In this document: piece after piece, positions 9,666-17,851 of the stretch
Numbering within the stretch: position 1 is the stretch's first letter
How the letters are laid out: every line of letters begins with the position of its first letter
DNA from: Candidatus Omnitrophota bacterium
Lineage (GTDB): Bacteria; Omnitrophota; Omnitrophia; Omnitrophales; Aquincolibacteriaceae
Reading direction: 5' to 3'
Assembly: GCA_023247055.1 (NCBI GenBank)
Contig: JAHFHF010000027.1
Location: 1-35,115, forward strand
DNA length: 35,115 nt
Translations under genes and position numbers: made by a program
Notes under the pieces: generated by a model
Database searches by the model: none
Told to the model about the DNA's origin: nothing
The model's input: the letters and a program-made list of their open reading frames with translations, nothing else

Positions 9666-10265
9666 CTATCTTTTAGTATATCCAAATATCGTTAATAGAG
9701 CATTATCGTCACCAGCGGCCATATTCAGAGAAACGCTCAATTTTTGTTTGAGAAAGCGAGCACTTTTAAAGGGATACTCTTTTCTGACCCAAAGCATATC
9801 CGGCGTCAACCGTACGCGATCGAGCAGTCTTTTTCCGATCGAAATACTGACATAGGTTGAGGCCAGAGTTTTTTCGTTTTCCGCAGGCGGTAGAACTCGA
9901 AAATAAACCACTAACTTTGCAGCACTAGCAATATCCGTAAATTTTAAATACCGGGTGAGTCCGGGCTTAAGCTGTAACTCTATAGTTTCAATGGACTTAT
10001 CATCGATTTTACTTGTCTTAAAAATTAGATCAGCATCTTTGCCCGCACCCGGGAATATAAAGCGGTCTTCCGCCCAAATACCTTGTTTCCGGTAGAGCTC
10101 AGGTTTAATCAATTCGGACCTGCCGTCGGTGGGGAGTTTGTCCGTAAACCGGTAGGCACTATTTTCGAGTTCGCGGTAAGCCAGCATTGATTCTGAAGCC
10201 CCAGCCAGAGGCGAACTCAGCCATAAGCTTACAAAAGTGATGGCCAAAAATTTCAATGTCCGCAT
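9666..10265 (-). CDS. Small secreted protein of unknown function
   Basis: 199 residues. I do not recognise the family. The first 23 residues form a clear signal peptide (Met-Arg-Thr-Leu-Lys, hydrophobic core, cleavage after LAGA), so the product is likely periplasmic or exported. The mature part alternates short hydrophobic stretches with charged residues, as in a beta-rich domain, and has no cysteines or predicted membrane segments. The ATG at 10265 was chosen over an upstream in-frame ATG because AAGGAG lies 8 nt before it and the signal peptide begins there. It overlaps the end of the upstream CPBP protease gene by 13 bp, so the two are probably translationally coupled. The giant Cys-rich gene lies downstream but has its own promoter-like site; a functional link is only suggested by position. 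Confidence 0.75.
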   Translation of the reverse strand: MRTLKFLAITFVSLWLSSPLAGASESMLAYRELENSAYRFTDKLPTDGRSELIKPELYRKQGIWAEDRFIFPGAGKDADLIFKTSKIDDKSIETIELQLKPGLTRYLKFTDIASAAKLVVYFRVLPPAENEKTLASTYVSISIGKRLLDRVRLTPDMLWVRKEYPFKSARFLKQKLSVSLNMAAGDDNALLTIFGYTKR

Positions 10266-11131
10266 GCTGAACTCCTTTGTCTGGACTGATAGAACTTGAT
10301 CCAAAAGGTCAAAAAGACACCCATCAAAATCAGGAAAACCCATCCCAAAAGGCCGTCATAAAACTTGCCGCTGGCATAGATTAGGCGCTGTTTTTCCTGA
10401 AATAACAGAAAAAGATCGTCTGTTTTTACATAAAGCACGCATCCGGCATGCAGGCCGATCGCAGGATATAAGGAACCCGCCTTAACGGCCGCATGGTTGA
10501 GAACCAGACCAAAAAGGAAAAGCCCGAGGGCTTCGGGCCAATACCGGCTGAATTGTAAAATGGAGAGAAAAGGCGCCGAAGCCAGTCTCAAACCATCGAG
10601 GATTGTCGGCGTGGCATCCACAAAAGGCTTTTCGAAGCTGACAAAGTGGATAAGCGCATAGAAAAGGCTGGTGAGGACATAGCTTAAGATGAGCGGCCAC
10701 TGCCACTTGCGTAAAGTTTGATAGATGAATCCGCGAAAGAAAAATTCTTCAATAAATCCAATCAGAAAAGCGGCAGCGAGAGCCGCGGCCAATTTCGAAA
10801 GGACGGCGGCAGCCTCCGGCTGCAGCCATTGGGCCTGTCCTACGGCAGTCTTAAGCAGGCTGAATACGATTAAAACCAGAATACCGGTGAAAAAGCCGGC
10901 CATGAGATAAAAACGGCTTTCCTGTTTTTTCCAGGCCAATCCGAAATCTTTGAGCCGCAGGTGGCGGCCTTTTAGAAAAAGCCACAGGCCCGCCAGACTG
11001 AAAATCATGACCAGCCGGTTGAAAATGCGCTCGAATTTATAAGGCAGAAATGTATAAAGAAGCGGCGCCAGCAAGGCGCTGGCAAGCAGAATCCCGCCAA
11101 AAACAAGAATAAATTTTAGAAAGCCCTTCAT
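10253..11131 (-). CDS. CPBP-family intramembrane glutamic protease (CAAX protease/bacteriocin-processing type)
   Basis: 292 residues, polytopic membrane protein with about eight hydrophobic segments. The family signature is visible: EEFFFRG with the Glu pair at 128-129 and Arg133, an FxxxH motif with His162, and a third His at 228 in GLHAG. These match the PF02517 (Abi/CPBP) catalytic set, whose members cleave within or near membranes: CAAX-type, bacteriocin-maturation and, in some lineages, C-terminal sorting proteases. The start at 11131 was preferred to an ATG 48 bp upstream because GAAGG precedes it and the sequence opens with a membrane segment. It is coupled to the small secreted protein gene. 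The substrate is unknown. Confidence 0.85.
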   Translation of the reverse strand: MKGFLKFILVFGGILLASALLAPLLYTFLPYKFERIFNRLVMIFSLAGLWLFLKGRHLRLKDFGLAWKKQESRFYLMAGFFTGILVLIVFSLLKTAVGQAQWLQPEAAAVLSKLAAALAAAFLIGFIEEFFFRGFIYQTLRKWQWPLILSYVLTSLFYALIHFVSFEKPFVDATPTILDGLRLASAPFLSILQFSRYWPEALGLFLFGLVLNHAAVKAGSLYPAIGLHAGCVLYVKTDDLFLLFQEKQRLIYASGKFYDGLLGWVFLILMGVFLTFWIKFYQSRQRSSACGH

Positions 11132-11254
11132 GGGCAAACCTTCAGCGTTGAATACACAGTTTTCTCCGTGTAAAGACACAATGCGCGCGGTTAAAAGTTC
11201 TTATCTATTAACGGCGCACCCGGTTTATTTATTGAATTTGAATAAAAAACGGGG

Positions 11255-11713
11255 TTAAGCCGAAAGCTGGAGGGTGATTTCGATTTCCACAGCAACATTG
11301 GCGGGCAGGCTGTGAACGCCCACAGAGGTGCGGGCATGCACCCCGCGGTCGCCAAAAACCTTCTGGAAAAGTTCTGAGGCGGCATCCATGACTTTGGGAA
11401 TATCATAGAAATCAGGGGCTGTTTGGACAAACCCCGCAACGCGCACCAAACGCACCACGCGATCAGCGCCTACCAGGTGATGGACAACACTTAGGCTGTT
11501 GAGCGCCGCCGCTTCAGCCGCTTGGCGGGCTGCGGCCAAATCTAAATCCGCACCCGCGCGGCCGGTCCAAAGCGATCCATCCGCCTTTCTGGCAATTTGC
11601 CCGCTTAAAAAAGCAAATGCTCCCGAAAAAACGACCGGGGTATAGGCTCCTGCGGGTTTAGGCGGCGGCGGAAGCACAAGGCCTAATTCTTTGAGTTGGG
11701 CTTCGAGATTCAT
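11255..11713 (-). CDS. RidA/YjgF/UK114 family protein
   Basis: 152 residues, matching the RidA family, which hydrolyses reactive enamine/imine intermediates released by PLP enzymes, or acts as a related deaminase. Seen in the sequence: an N-terminal leader ending in LPPPPKPAG, SGAFAFLSGQIA, and a C-terminal block HARTSVGVHSLPANVAVEIEI that carries the conserved Arg and the family ending. The leader makes it longer than the classic roughly 128-residue members, as in the 150-residue subgroup. Its ATG overlaps the menG stop in an ATGA, so it is co-translated with the menaquinone genes. A role in that pathway is not implied by the family. Confidence 0.88.
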   Translation of the reverse strand: MNLEAQLKELGLVLPPPPKPAGAYTPVVFSGAFAFLSGQIARKADGSLWTGRAGADLDLAAARQAAEAAALNSLSVVHHLVGADRVVRLVRVAGFVQTAPDFYDIPKVMDAASELFQKVFGDRGVHARTSVGVHSLPANVAVEIEITLQLSA

Positions 11714-12441
11714 TTTTTGGCCACGAACAAGGTTGCGGCTCCAAAGGTAAATGAATAAAGACGAATGGATTCAAATCCGACCCGCTTCAGCCAGCCCACC
11801 GTTTTGGCCGGTTCCTGAAAATGCTGGATCGACTGGGATAAAAACTCATACGCCTGCCTATGCCCGGACAATATTTTTCCAAGAACCGGCAGATAAAAAT
11901 TTAAATACGGATAATACAACGCCCGGAAAAGTCTCCGGTGCGGCCGGGTCAAGCACAAAAAAGCCGCTTTTCCACTGGGCTGCAAAATCCGGTAGACCTC
12001 CGAGCAAAACGCCGGCATATCTTTGACGCTGCGCAGCGCGAAACTGGAAATAATCAGGTCAAAACTTTCGTTCTGAAACGGCAAGACATGGAAATCGCCG
12101 CTGACAAAATCAGCCGCATCCGGCAAAAGGCCACGCGCTTTTTCCAGCATCCGCGAGGAAAAATCAAGTCCGACCGCGGTCTGCCACGGTTTATGCTTCA
12201 GAAAAGTCTCCAAAAATTTTCCCGTGCCGGTCCCCAGGTCCAACAAGCGCGTTTCCGTGCCGTCCAAGATTTTTTTTAAGGCTTGCTTGCGCCAGCGTCC
12301 GTCAAGACGCAGGCTAAGCACATCATTCACGAGATCATAGCGCGGCGAAATATCGTCAAAGAAAGAGCGGATGATACTTTTTTCAGGACTGGCCAGTGCG
12401 GGCACGGGCACCGTCTCAGTTGTAGACATGCAGGATTTCAT
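11710..12441 (-). CDS. menG: Demethylmenaquinone methyltransferase (UbiE/MenG family)
   Basis: Up to 243 residues. Class I SAM-dependent methyltransferase that would perform the last C-methylation of menaquinone. Visible: the family opening FDDISPRYDLVNDVLSL, the SAM-binding glycine motif LLDLGTGTGKF (about 66-76), SGDFHVLPF and a SFALRSVKD segment typical of UbiE/MenG. It ends with the family-like FGAATLFVAKK. The start is uncertain: ATG at 12441 or the fifth codon ATG at 12429; both lie inside the 3' end of mqnC and neither has a strong Shine-Dalgarno site. The overlap with mqnC and the ATGA junction with ridA place it in one operon with the futalosine genes, which supports menaquinone and not ubiquinone as substrate. 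Confidence 0.9.
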   Translation of the reverse strand: MKSCMSTTETVPVPALASPEKSIIRSFFDDISPRYDLVNDVLSLRLDGRWRKQALKKILDGTETRLLDLGTGTGKFLETFLKHKPWQTAVGLDFSSRMLEKARGLLPDAADFVSGDFHVLPFQNESFDLIISSFALRSVKDMPAFCSEVYRILQPSGKAAFLCLTRPHRRLFRALYYPYLNFYLPVLGKILSGHRQAYEFLSQSIQHFQEPAKTVGWLKRVGFESIRLYSFTFGAATLFVAKK

Positions 12442-13495
12442 AATTCGTATTGCGTTGGGCCGCCGTATAACCGGCTTCGCGGATCAAACGGATAAGATCT
12501 TCACGGCGCGTCTTGACCTCGATACCCGTCGGCTCAAGGACTTTGTCTTCCAAAAGCGTTCCGCCCATGTCATCACAGCCGAAACCCAGAGCGATTTGTC
12601 CGAGTTTTAAGCCTTCGGTCAGCCAGCCGCTCTGGATGTGCTCTACATTGTCCAGCATCAGGCGCGAAATGGCCACGGTCTTGAGATAATCTTCGCCGCC
12701 CGTCGGCTTAATGTGCTGCATACGGGGCGTTCCCTGAGGCGACAAGGTCCAGGGAATAAAAGCGCGAAAGCCGCCGGTCTCGTCTTGAACTTGACGGATG
12801 GACAGCAGATGAAGAATCCGTTCCTCCAGAGTTTCAACGTGTCCGATGACCATGGTGGCCGTGGATTTGAGGCCTGCCCGATGCGCCGTGCGCATGACGT
12901 CGAGCCAGCGTTCAGAGGTCGCCTTTTTAGGGCTGATGATGTTACGCACGCGTTCGACTAGGATCTCCGCGCCGCCGCCCGGCAAGGAGTTCAACCCCGC
13001 TTCTTTGAAACGCCGGAAGACTTCTTCCAGCGGCAGGCGGAATTTCTTGGAAATCATGTCGAATTCGACCACGGAAAAAGAATGCACATGCACCGTAGGA
13101 AATTTTTGGCGCACGGCACGGATTAAATCAAGATAGTACTCCAGCGAAAGTTCGGGATTGACGCCGCCCTGAATCAAAACCTGCGTACCGCCCAAATCCA
13201 CAAGTTCCTGGATCTTGGCAAAGATTTGTTCATACGTCATCGTGTAAGCTTCTTTGTCACCCGGCTTGCGGTAAAAAGCGCAAAAATCACAGTCTACGAT
13301 ACAGGCATTGGTGTAGCTGATATTGCGGTCGACGATAAATGTGACCACGCTGTCCGAGTGACGCTTTTTACGCACCTGATCCGCGGCCCGGCCCAGCCGC
13401 AGCAAATCGCAGGAATAAAGTAAGACGCCGTCCTCAAGCGTGAGGCGTTTGCCGTCAAGACACTTTCCTAAAATTCGGTCATGCATATCCATCAT
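12416..13495 (-). CDS. mqnC: Cyclic dehypoxanthinyl futalosine synthase (radical SAM)
   Basis: 359 residues. Radical SAM enzyme that cyclises dehypoxanthine futalosine in the futalosine branch of menaquinone synthesis. The 4Fe-4S motif CIVDCDFC gives Cys65, Cys69 and Cys72, preceded by ISYTNA as in MqnC/MqnE/CofH. GGTQVLIQGGVNP, SVVEFDM, NSLPGGGAEIL and TMVIGHVET are typical of MqnC and not MqnE. The neighbours mqnA, ubiX, ubiA and menG support the pathway. Two further Met codons lie at positions 2 and 4, so the exact start is unsettled by a few residues. Its 3' end overlaps menG. Confidence 0.93.
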   Translation of the reverse strand: MMDMHDRILGKCLDGKRLTLEDGVLLYSCDLLRLGRAADQVRKKRHSDSVVTFIVDRNISYTNACIVDCDFCAFYRKPGDKEAYTMTYEQIFAKIQELVDLGGTQVLIQGGVNPELSLEYYLDLIRAVRQKFPTVHVHSFSVVEFDMISKKFRLPLEEVFRRFKEAGLNSLPGGGAEILVERVRNIISPKKATSERWLDVMRTAHRAGLKSTATMVIGHVETLEERILHLLSIRQVQDETGGFRAFIPWTLSPQGTPRMQHIKPTGGEDYLKTVAISRLMLDNVEHIQSGWLTEGLKLGQIALGFGCDDMGGTLLEDKVLEPTGIEVKTRREDLIRLIREAGYTAAQRNTNYEILHVYN

Positions 13496-13518
13496 TTTAC
13501 TTTCTAGGTTTCAATCTC

Positions 13519-13572
13519 TTGTCATTCCTGCCTCTGCGTGGAAGCCGAGACTGTCATGCGCAGGGATGACAA
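13519..13572. repeat. Palindromic element between mqnA and mqnC
   Basis: The arms TTGTCATTCCTGC (13519-13531) and GCAGGGATGACAA (13560-13572) pair over 13 bp with one G-T wobble. The element fills the short gap between mqnA and mqnC. It resembles intergenic TGTCATTCC-type repeats found in many bacteria; there is no U-run, so it is not an obvious terminator. Confidence 0.6.
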
Positions 13573-13573
13573 G

Positions 13574-14422
13574 TCATCGTTCAACTTGAAAAAATTCCAA
13601 CGCTTTGGGCTTTGGTGAAAATTGGAGGCGGTGGGCCATGCGGTAAAAAAGATCGAGCCCTTCCCGCATCGAATCATCCAGCCCGTAGCACAAATTGAAA
13701 AGATAGCCGAAAATTTTTGAAAAATCCGCATCCAGAAAACTAAGCTGACGCGCTTCTTTAATCAGCGTTTCAAGATCTTCAAGATTGCGAGCCAGATTAT
13801 TTTTAAGGTCGCGGTAGAATTGGCATACGGCTTCCGGATTTTCCTCGGCAAACGTCTTCCGGACCGCCCAGAGTGAAAAACAAAACGGTTTTTCGGTCCA
13901 GTTCCACCATAATTCGCTCAAATCATACTTATAGACAAAATCGCGGTTACGGTAAAGCAGCGCCTGGTCGCCGATCAGGAGCGCGGCCGGGCAGGTTTTT
14001 AAAATTTTTTCAGGCTCGGAATTAAACACCTTGAATTTGTTTTCATACTTGTATTTAAATTTCAACAGAATCCGCATCAGCACTGAAGAACTCAGGCTCT
14101 GCCGCGTCAGCGCAATGGTTTGGTGGTTTAAATTTTCAATTTTTTCCTTCGAAAACAAAATGACGCTCCCTGAAAAATCACGCGCGCCGATGCCGATGCC
14201 GGGCAGCAGGTAATAATGCTCATGATGGTTTAAATATTCCAGCGACGAGATCGGCGCAATGTCGATTTTACCCTTGCGCAGAGCCAAATTAATCCGCGAG
14301 GGATAGGCGGCATAATAATGGGTCTCAAGCACTGACGATGTTTCAAGCTTGTGAAAAAAAGGCAGGGTGTTTGTATACTGAATGCGGCCGACCCGGACAA
14401 CTGTTTTGACCTGGGACTTCAT
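13574..14422 (-). CDS. mqnA: Chorismate dehydratase, futalosine pathway
   Basis: 282 residues. MqnA converts chorismate to 3-enolpyruvyl-benzoate, the first committed step of the futalosine route. The family pattern is present: opening VGRIQYTNTLPFFH, then a YPSRINLALRKGKIDIAPISSLEYL block, SSVLMRILLKF, and ALLIGDQALLY followed by the YDLSELWWNWT-PFCFSLWAV segment, all characteristic of the periplasmic-binding-like MqnA fold. MqnD shares the fold but not these motifs. The start overlaps the ubiX stop in an ATGA with GAGGTG upstream, so the genes are co-translated. Confidence 0.92.
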   Translation of the reverse strand: MKSQVKTVVRVGRIQYTNTLPFFHKLETSSVLETHYYAAYPSRINLALRKGKIDIAPISSLEYLNHHEHYYLLPGIGIGARDFSGSVILFSKEKIENLNHQTIALTRQSLSSSVLMRILLKFKYKYENKFKVFNSEPEKILKTCPAALLIGDQALLYRNRDFVYKYDLSELWWNWTEKPFCFSLWAVRKTFAEENPEAVCQFYRDLKNNLARNLEDLETLIKEARQLSFLDADFSKIFGYLFNLCYGLDDSMREGLDLFYRMAHRLQFSPKPKALEFFQVER

Positions 14423-15036
14423 GAAAACACCTCAGGTTTTGGACCGGTCCAGCGCGGATAAAGAGCGTGCGGTCTATCGAGTTGGTCCAGAATTTTTCCA
14501 GCCATAAAATCAACCATGTCCTGGATCGATGCAGCGCCGGCATAAAAACCGGGCATGGCCGGAACCACGCGCGCACCGAGACGCGCCAGTTTGAGCATAT
14601 TTTCAAGGTGCAAGGCATGCAGGGGGGTTTCGCGCGGAACAATCACGAGCCGGCGGCTTTCTTTCATCACGCAGTCTGCAGCGCGGTGGATCAGATTTTG
14701 GCTAAGCCCGGAGGCCAGCGCGCCCAGGGTCCCCATGCTGCAGGGCACAATCACCATGCCTGCGGTCGGATAAGAGCCGCTGGCGATGGGGGCTGTAAAA
14801 TCCTTGGGTGAATAAACGTCAATGCGGTCCCGGATCTGCGCGCCAAAAACCGCTTCAAGGGCTTCCGGCCGCGAATAACTTGTGGGCTGGACTTGCAATT
14901 CTTCGCGAATAACCAGGCGGGCGGCTTCCGAAATAACAAGCGCCACCCGCTGCCCCGACTCGATTAAGGCTTGAACGACCCGTACACCATAGGCCGCCCC
15001 GCTTGCGCCAGTCATTGCCACAATAATCGGTTTCAT
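14419..15036 (-). CDS. ubiX: UbiX/Pad1-type flavin prenyltransferase
   Basis: 205 residues. This family makes prenylated FMN, the cofactor of UbiD-type decarboxylases; in futalosine organisms it supports decarboxylation of the naphthoate intermediate. The N-terminus VAMTGASGAAYG is the FMN-binding signature, with VIVPCSMGTLGALASG and a C-terminal RLVIVPRETPLHALHLENM, MLKL, GFYAG set as in UbiX. The partner UbiD/MqnL is not in the window. It is coupled to mqnA by a 4-bp overlap and separated from ubiA by a 117-bp gap with palindromes. Confidence 0.93.
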   Translation of the reverse strand: MKPIIVAMTGASGAAYGVRVVQALIESGQRVALVISEAARLVIREELQVQPTSYSRPEALEAVFGAQIRDRIDVYSPKDFTAPIASGSYPTAGMVIVPCSMGTLGALASGLSQNLIHRAADCVMKESRRLVIVPRETPLHALHLENMLKLARLGARVVPAMPGFYAGAASIQDMVDFMAGKILDQLDRPHALYPRWTGPKPEVFS

Positions 15037-15048
15037 ATTTTTCCGTCT

Positions 15049-15072
15049 AGGGAACAGGCATGCCTGCTCCCT
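15049..15072. repeat. Near-perfect 24-bp palindrome between ubiA and ubiX
   Basis: AGGGAACAGGCA (15049-15060) is followed directly by TGCCTGCTCCCT (15061-15072), a palindrome with one mismatch and no loop. It is followed by a second, nested imperfect inverted repeat from about 15080 to 15159 (outer TGTAAG-x-CGGGTT with AACCCGCCTTACA; inner GCCTACGGCGA with TCGCCGTGGC). The pair fills the intergenic gap and may be a mobile palindromic element or a processing hairpin in the operon mRNA. Confidence 0.55.
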
Positions 15073-15153
15073 GCTTCAGTGTAAGACCGGGTTCCAATTG
15101 CCTACGGCGATGTTTCAATATTCGCCGTGGCAGCGTCCCTAGCGTAACCCGCC

Positions 15154-16050
15154 TTACATGGACAAATCAATGATCACAAATGCAAAAAGAGAAATGCTCA
15201 CAACGGCATTCATGTTAAAAAAAGCCTGCTCCACCCGCGCCAGGCCGAACGTGCGCACAAGCCAGTTCTCGCGGATCAGAAAAAGGCCGGCAAAAATCAA
15301 ACCCGCAAAATAAAACCCGCCCAGTCCGGCCAGCAGGCCGGCGATGCCCCAGGCCGAAAGTGCCAGCCCATGCAAAATGCGCGTCACAAGCAGGCTTGCG
15401 TCTTCGCCCAAAAAAACCGGCAAAGAATAAAGGCCTGAGGCCGTATCAAATTCACGGTCCTGCAAAGCGTAAATGACATCAAAGCCCGCAACCCAGGCCG
15501 TGACGCCGATCATAAAAAATCCTGGGACCCAAGAAAAATTGCGTCCCGCGGCAAGCCAGGCGCCGTAAGGCGCAATGCCCAGAATAAAACCCAGCAAAAA
15601 GTGCGAGGCCCAGGTAAACCGCTTGCAAAACGGATAGAGTACCGCAAGCGCGACCGGAATCCAGGAAAGCTGGAAACAGAGCGGGTTGAGACGGTAGGCG
15701 CAGAAAATAAAAAGGGTCACGGACACGAGCGCGGCACCTGCCACAAAGCGGCGCTGCATCATCCCTGCCGGCAAAGCGCGTCCGCGCGTGCGCGGATTGC
15801 GCGCATCAATCTCATGATCAATCAACCGGTTTAACGCCATGGCGGATGTGCGGAAACTGACCATCGCCGCGCTCACCCATGTGAAAACCGCTGCATCCGG
15901 CCATCCACCGGAGGCCAGAAATAATCCCAAGTAGGCAAAAGGAAGGGCAAAGAGCGAGTGCTCGAACTTAATCATTTCAAAAAATATCGAAACTTTTTTG
16001 AACACTCTCAATTCTCCAACGGTTGAAAGCTGATAAAACGCTTCCCGCAT
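15154..16050 (-). CDS. UbiA-family prenyltransferase (MqnP-like)
   Basis: 298 residues, about eight to nine membrane segments. It attaches the polyprenyl chain to the aromatic ring of the quinone precursor. The two Asp-rich Mg-diphosphate motifs are visible: N-R-x2-D-x3-D at Asn74-Asp82 and D-x2-Y-x3-Q-D-x3-D at Asp191-Asp202. In this cluster, with mqnA, mqnC and ubiX, the likely substrate is the futalosine-pathway naphthoate (MqnP role), and not 4-hydroxybenzoate as the UbiA name would suggest. ATG at 16050 has GGAAG upstream. It appears to be the first gene of the operon. Confidence 0.9.
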   Translation of the reverse strand: MREAFYQLSTVGELRVFKKVSIFFEMIKFEHSLFALPFAYLGLFLASGGWPDAAVFTWVSAAMVSFRTSAMALNRLIDHEIDARNPRTRGRALPAGMMQRRFVAGAALVSVTLFIFCAYRLNPLCFQLSWIPVALAVLYPFCKRFTWASHFLLGFILGIAPYGAWLAAGRNFSWVPGFFMIGVTAWVAGFDVIYALQDREFDTASGLYSLPVFLGEDASLLVTRILHGLALSAWGIAGLLAGLGGFYFAGLIFAGLFLIRENWLVRTFGLARVEQAFFNMNAVVSISLFAFVIIDLSM

Positions 16051-16172
16051 ACGGACGCTTCCTTGGCGGCCGATAGCCTCTCGAAAAAACTGAGGGCCTT
16101 TTTCAACACAAGGAATTTCTCCCTGAAAATTATCTTAACCGCTTGTGAAGGAAGGATTTAAGGTTGAAACCT

Positions 16173-16200
16173 ATTATACAAAATCAGGCCGCAGATTCAA
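16173..16200 (-). promoter_or_regulatory. Promoter for the ubiA-ubiX-mqnA-mqnC-menG-ridA operon
   Basis: On the minus strand TTGAAT (16200-16195), 16 bp spacer, then a perfect TATAAT (16178-16173). The -35 box lies in the last codons of rluD and the predicted transcript would have a leader of roughly 115 nt before ubiA. Sequence prediction only. Confidence 0.5.
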
Positions 16201-17101
16201 GCGCGGCAATCAGGGCCTGCATATCCGCCGGCAGCGGGCTGGAAAAAGCCAAACGCTCCCCGGTTTTAGGATGTTCGACTTCCAGACTGGCTGCATGCAG
16301 GGCCTGACGGCCGATGAGATGCGAACTCAAGCCATAAAAACTATCCCCCAATACGGGATGGCCAATGTGTTTCATATGCACGCGGATCTGGTGAGTACGG
16401 CCCGTGCGGGGATAAATCTCCAGCAGCGTCGCCGGATGTGAAAAACGCTTCAAAACACGGAAGGAAGTGGCGGCTTCCTTGCCTCCGGTAGGCCGGATAA
16501 TCACTTTCTTTTTATTGAGAAAAGCCCGGCCGACCGGTTCCTCACACAGCCCTTCGTCGTGCTGGACAATGCCGCGCACAACAGCCAGATAAATCCGTTC
16601 GATGGTATGGTCCTTGAACTGACGCGCCAAATGCCGGTGGATCGCATTGTTTTTAGCGACAACCATAACGCCGGAAGTATCTTTGTCCAGCCGGTGAACA
16701 ATGCCGGGCCGGTCTTCACCTCCCGCTTGCGAAAGGTGGCGCGTGTGGTAAAGCAAGGCATTGACCAGCGTATGGCGGCGGCTGCCTTGCGCAGGATGCA
16801 CAACCATGCCCGCTGGTTTGTTGACAAAAAGAAGCTGTTCGTCTTCGTACAAAATATCGAGAGGAATATTTTCAGCAAGATGATCTTCACGCGGAGCATT
16901 GTCCCAAGCGATGACAATGCGGTCGCCGGCTTTGACGGTATAATGGGCCGTGACTTCCCGCCCGTTGACATGGATGCGGCCGGCGTCGATTAAGCGTTTG
17001 ATCTGGGAACGCGAAACATCTTTGTCAATATTCTGCGCCAAATAGGCATCAATGCGCTGCGTACGCACGTCTTCCGGAACGATCCAATGACCGGCACTCA
17101 C
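16184..17101 (-). CDS. rluD: RluD-family 23S rRNA pseudouridine synthase
   Basis: 305 residues. Modifies uridines in large-subunit rRNA. An N-terminal S4 domain (VSRSQIKRLIDAGRIHVNG) precedes the catalytic domain with HRLDKDTSG, catalytic Asp139, and the C-terminal RTGRTHQIRVH motif, all standard for RluA/RluD. The start is GTG at 17101, because it overlaps the lgt stop as GTGA and has AAGGGG 6 to 7 nt upstream; a longer in-frame extension into lgt has no support. Exact target uridines cannot be told from sequence. Confidence 0.92.
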   Translation of the reverse strand: MSAGHWIVPEDVRTQRIDAYLAQNIDKDVSRSQIKRLIDAGRIHVNGREVTAHYTVKAGDRIVIAWDNAPREDHLAENIPLDILYEDEQLLFVNKPAGMVVHPAQGSRRHTLVNALLYHTRHLSQAGGEDRPGIVHRLDKDTSGVMVVAKNNAIHRHLARQFKDHTIERIYLAVVRGIVQHDEGLCEEPVGRAFLNKKKVIIRPTGGKEAATSFRVLKRFSHPATLLEIYPRTGRTHQIRVHMKHIGHPVLGDSFYGLSSHLIGRQALHAASLEVEHPKTGERLAFSSPLPADMQALIAALESAA

Positions 17102-17847
17102 AGTTTTCCCCTTATCCGCGCAGGTTTGCGCAAAAGTCCAATGCCGAAGGCTAGCCCGCAAAAAATAAGGGCTGCACTGATCCATTGGTTCCACGTCAAA
17201 AGCCATCCCGGATTACCCGCACGAAAAAACTCAATCCCAAGCCGTCCCATCCCATAGAGCAAAAGATAACTCGCGGTCACCAAGCCCTGCTTGGGCCTGC
17301 GGCGGTAAAGTGCCCGGAGTATGAAAAACACGGCAATATTATAAAAAGCCTCATAAAGCTGCGTCGGATGAACAGGCTGGTCCAGACCTGGAAAAGTCAC
17401 GGCCCAGGGTCGATCGCAGGCGCGGCCGAAGCAGCAGCCGTTCAAAAAACAGCCCAACCGTCCAAAGGCATGCACCAGCGCGCCATAAGGCAAAATAAAA
17501 TCCATGATAGAAAAAAACGCCAGCTTATGCTTGCGTGTATAGACCCACAGCATAAAAAAACCGGCCGCAAGTCCCCCGTAAAAAATAAGTCCGCCCCGCC
17601 ATAGCGCAAAAATTTCCAGCGGATTGCCCCGAAATTCCGAAAAATGCTGGGCCGCATAAAATAGACGCGCGCCGCTAAATCCGGCGAGCACGCTGATGAA
17701 GACAAAATCATAGACCTGCTCGTTTGTAAAACCGTCCCGCACGGCCGTGCGCTGCATCAGCACAAGTGCCAGCGCAACCCCCAATGCAATGGTCAGCCCG
17801 TAAGTGTAAAGGTGAAATGGCCCGGCTTCAAAAAGGATGGGAATCAT
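17098..17847 (-). CDS. lgt: Prolipoprotein diacylglyceryl transferase
   Basis: 249 residues, about seven membrane segments. Transfers diacylglycerol to the lipobox Cys of prelipoproteins at the inner membrane. The Lgt signature HAFGRLGCFLNGCCFG lies at 126-141 (Arg130), with RGGLIFYGGL before it, HPTQLYE after it, and GMGRLGIEFFR near the end. It follows lspA by 3 bp and overlaps rluD by 4 bp, so both lipoprotein maturation enzymes are in one operon. The Shine-Dalgarno site is weak, which fits translational coupling. Confidence 0.95.
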   Translation of the reverse strand: MIPILFEAGPFHLYTYGLTIALGVALALVLMQRTAVRDGFTNEQVYDFVFISVLAGFSGARLFYAAQHFSEFRGNPLEIFALWRGGLIFYGGLAAGFFMLWVYTRKHKLAFFSIMDFILPYGALVHAFGRLGCFLNGCCFGRACDRPWAVTFPGLDQPVHPTQLYEAFYNIAVFFILRALYRRRPKQGLVTASYLLLYGMGRLGIEFFRAGNPGWLLTWNQWISAALIFCGLAFGIGLLRKPARIRGKL

Positions 17848-17851
17848 AAGG

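Noticed and set aside
13519-13572. Rho-independent terminator between mqnA and mqnC
   Set aside because: No U-run follows the hairpin and the downstream gene belongs to the same pathway and strand.
15049-15159. Palindromes before ubiX as a riboswitch
   Set aside because: No recognisable conserved aptamer core; nested arms match a mobile palindrome better.
17102-17206. N-terminal extension of rluD to 17206
   Set aside because: It would overlap lgt by 109 bp and adds no conserved sequence; the GTGA overlap with AAGGGG upstream is a better start.
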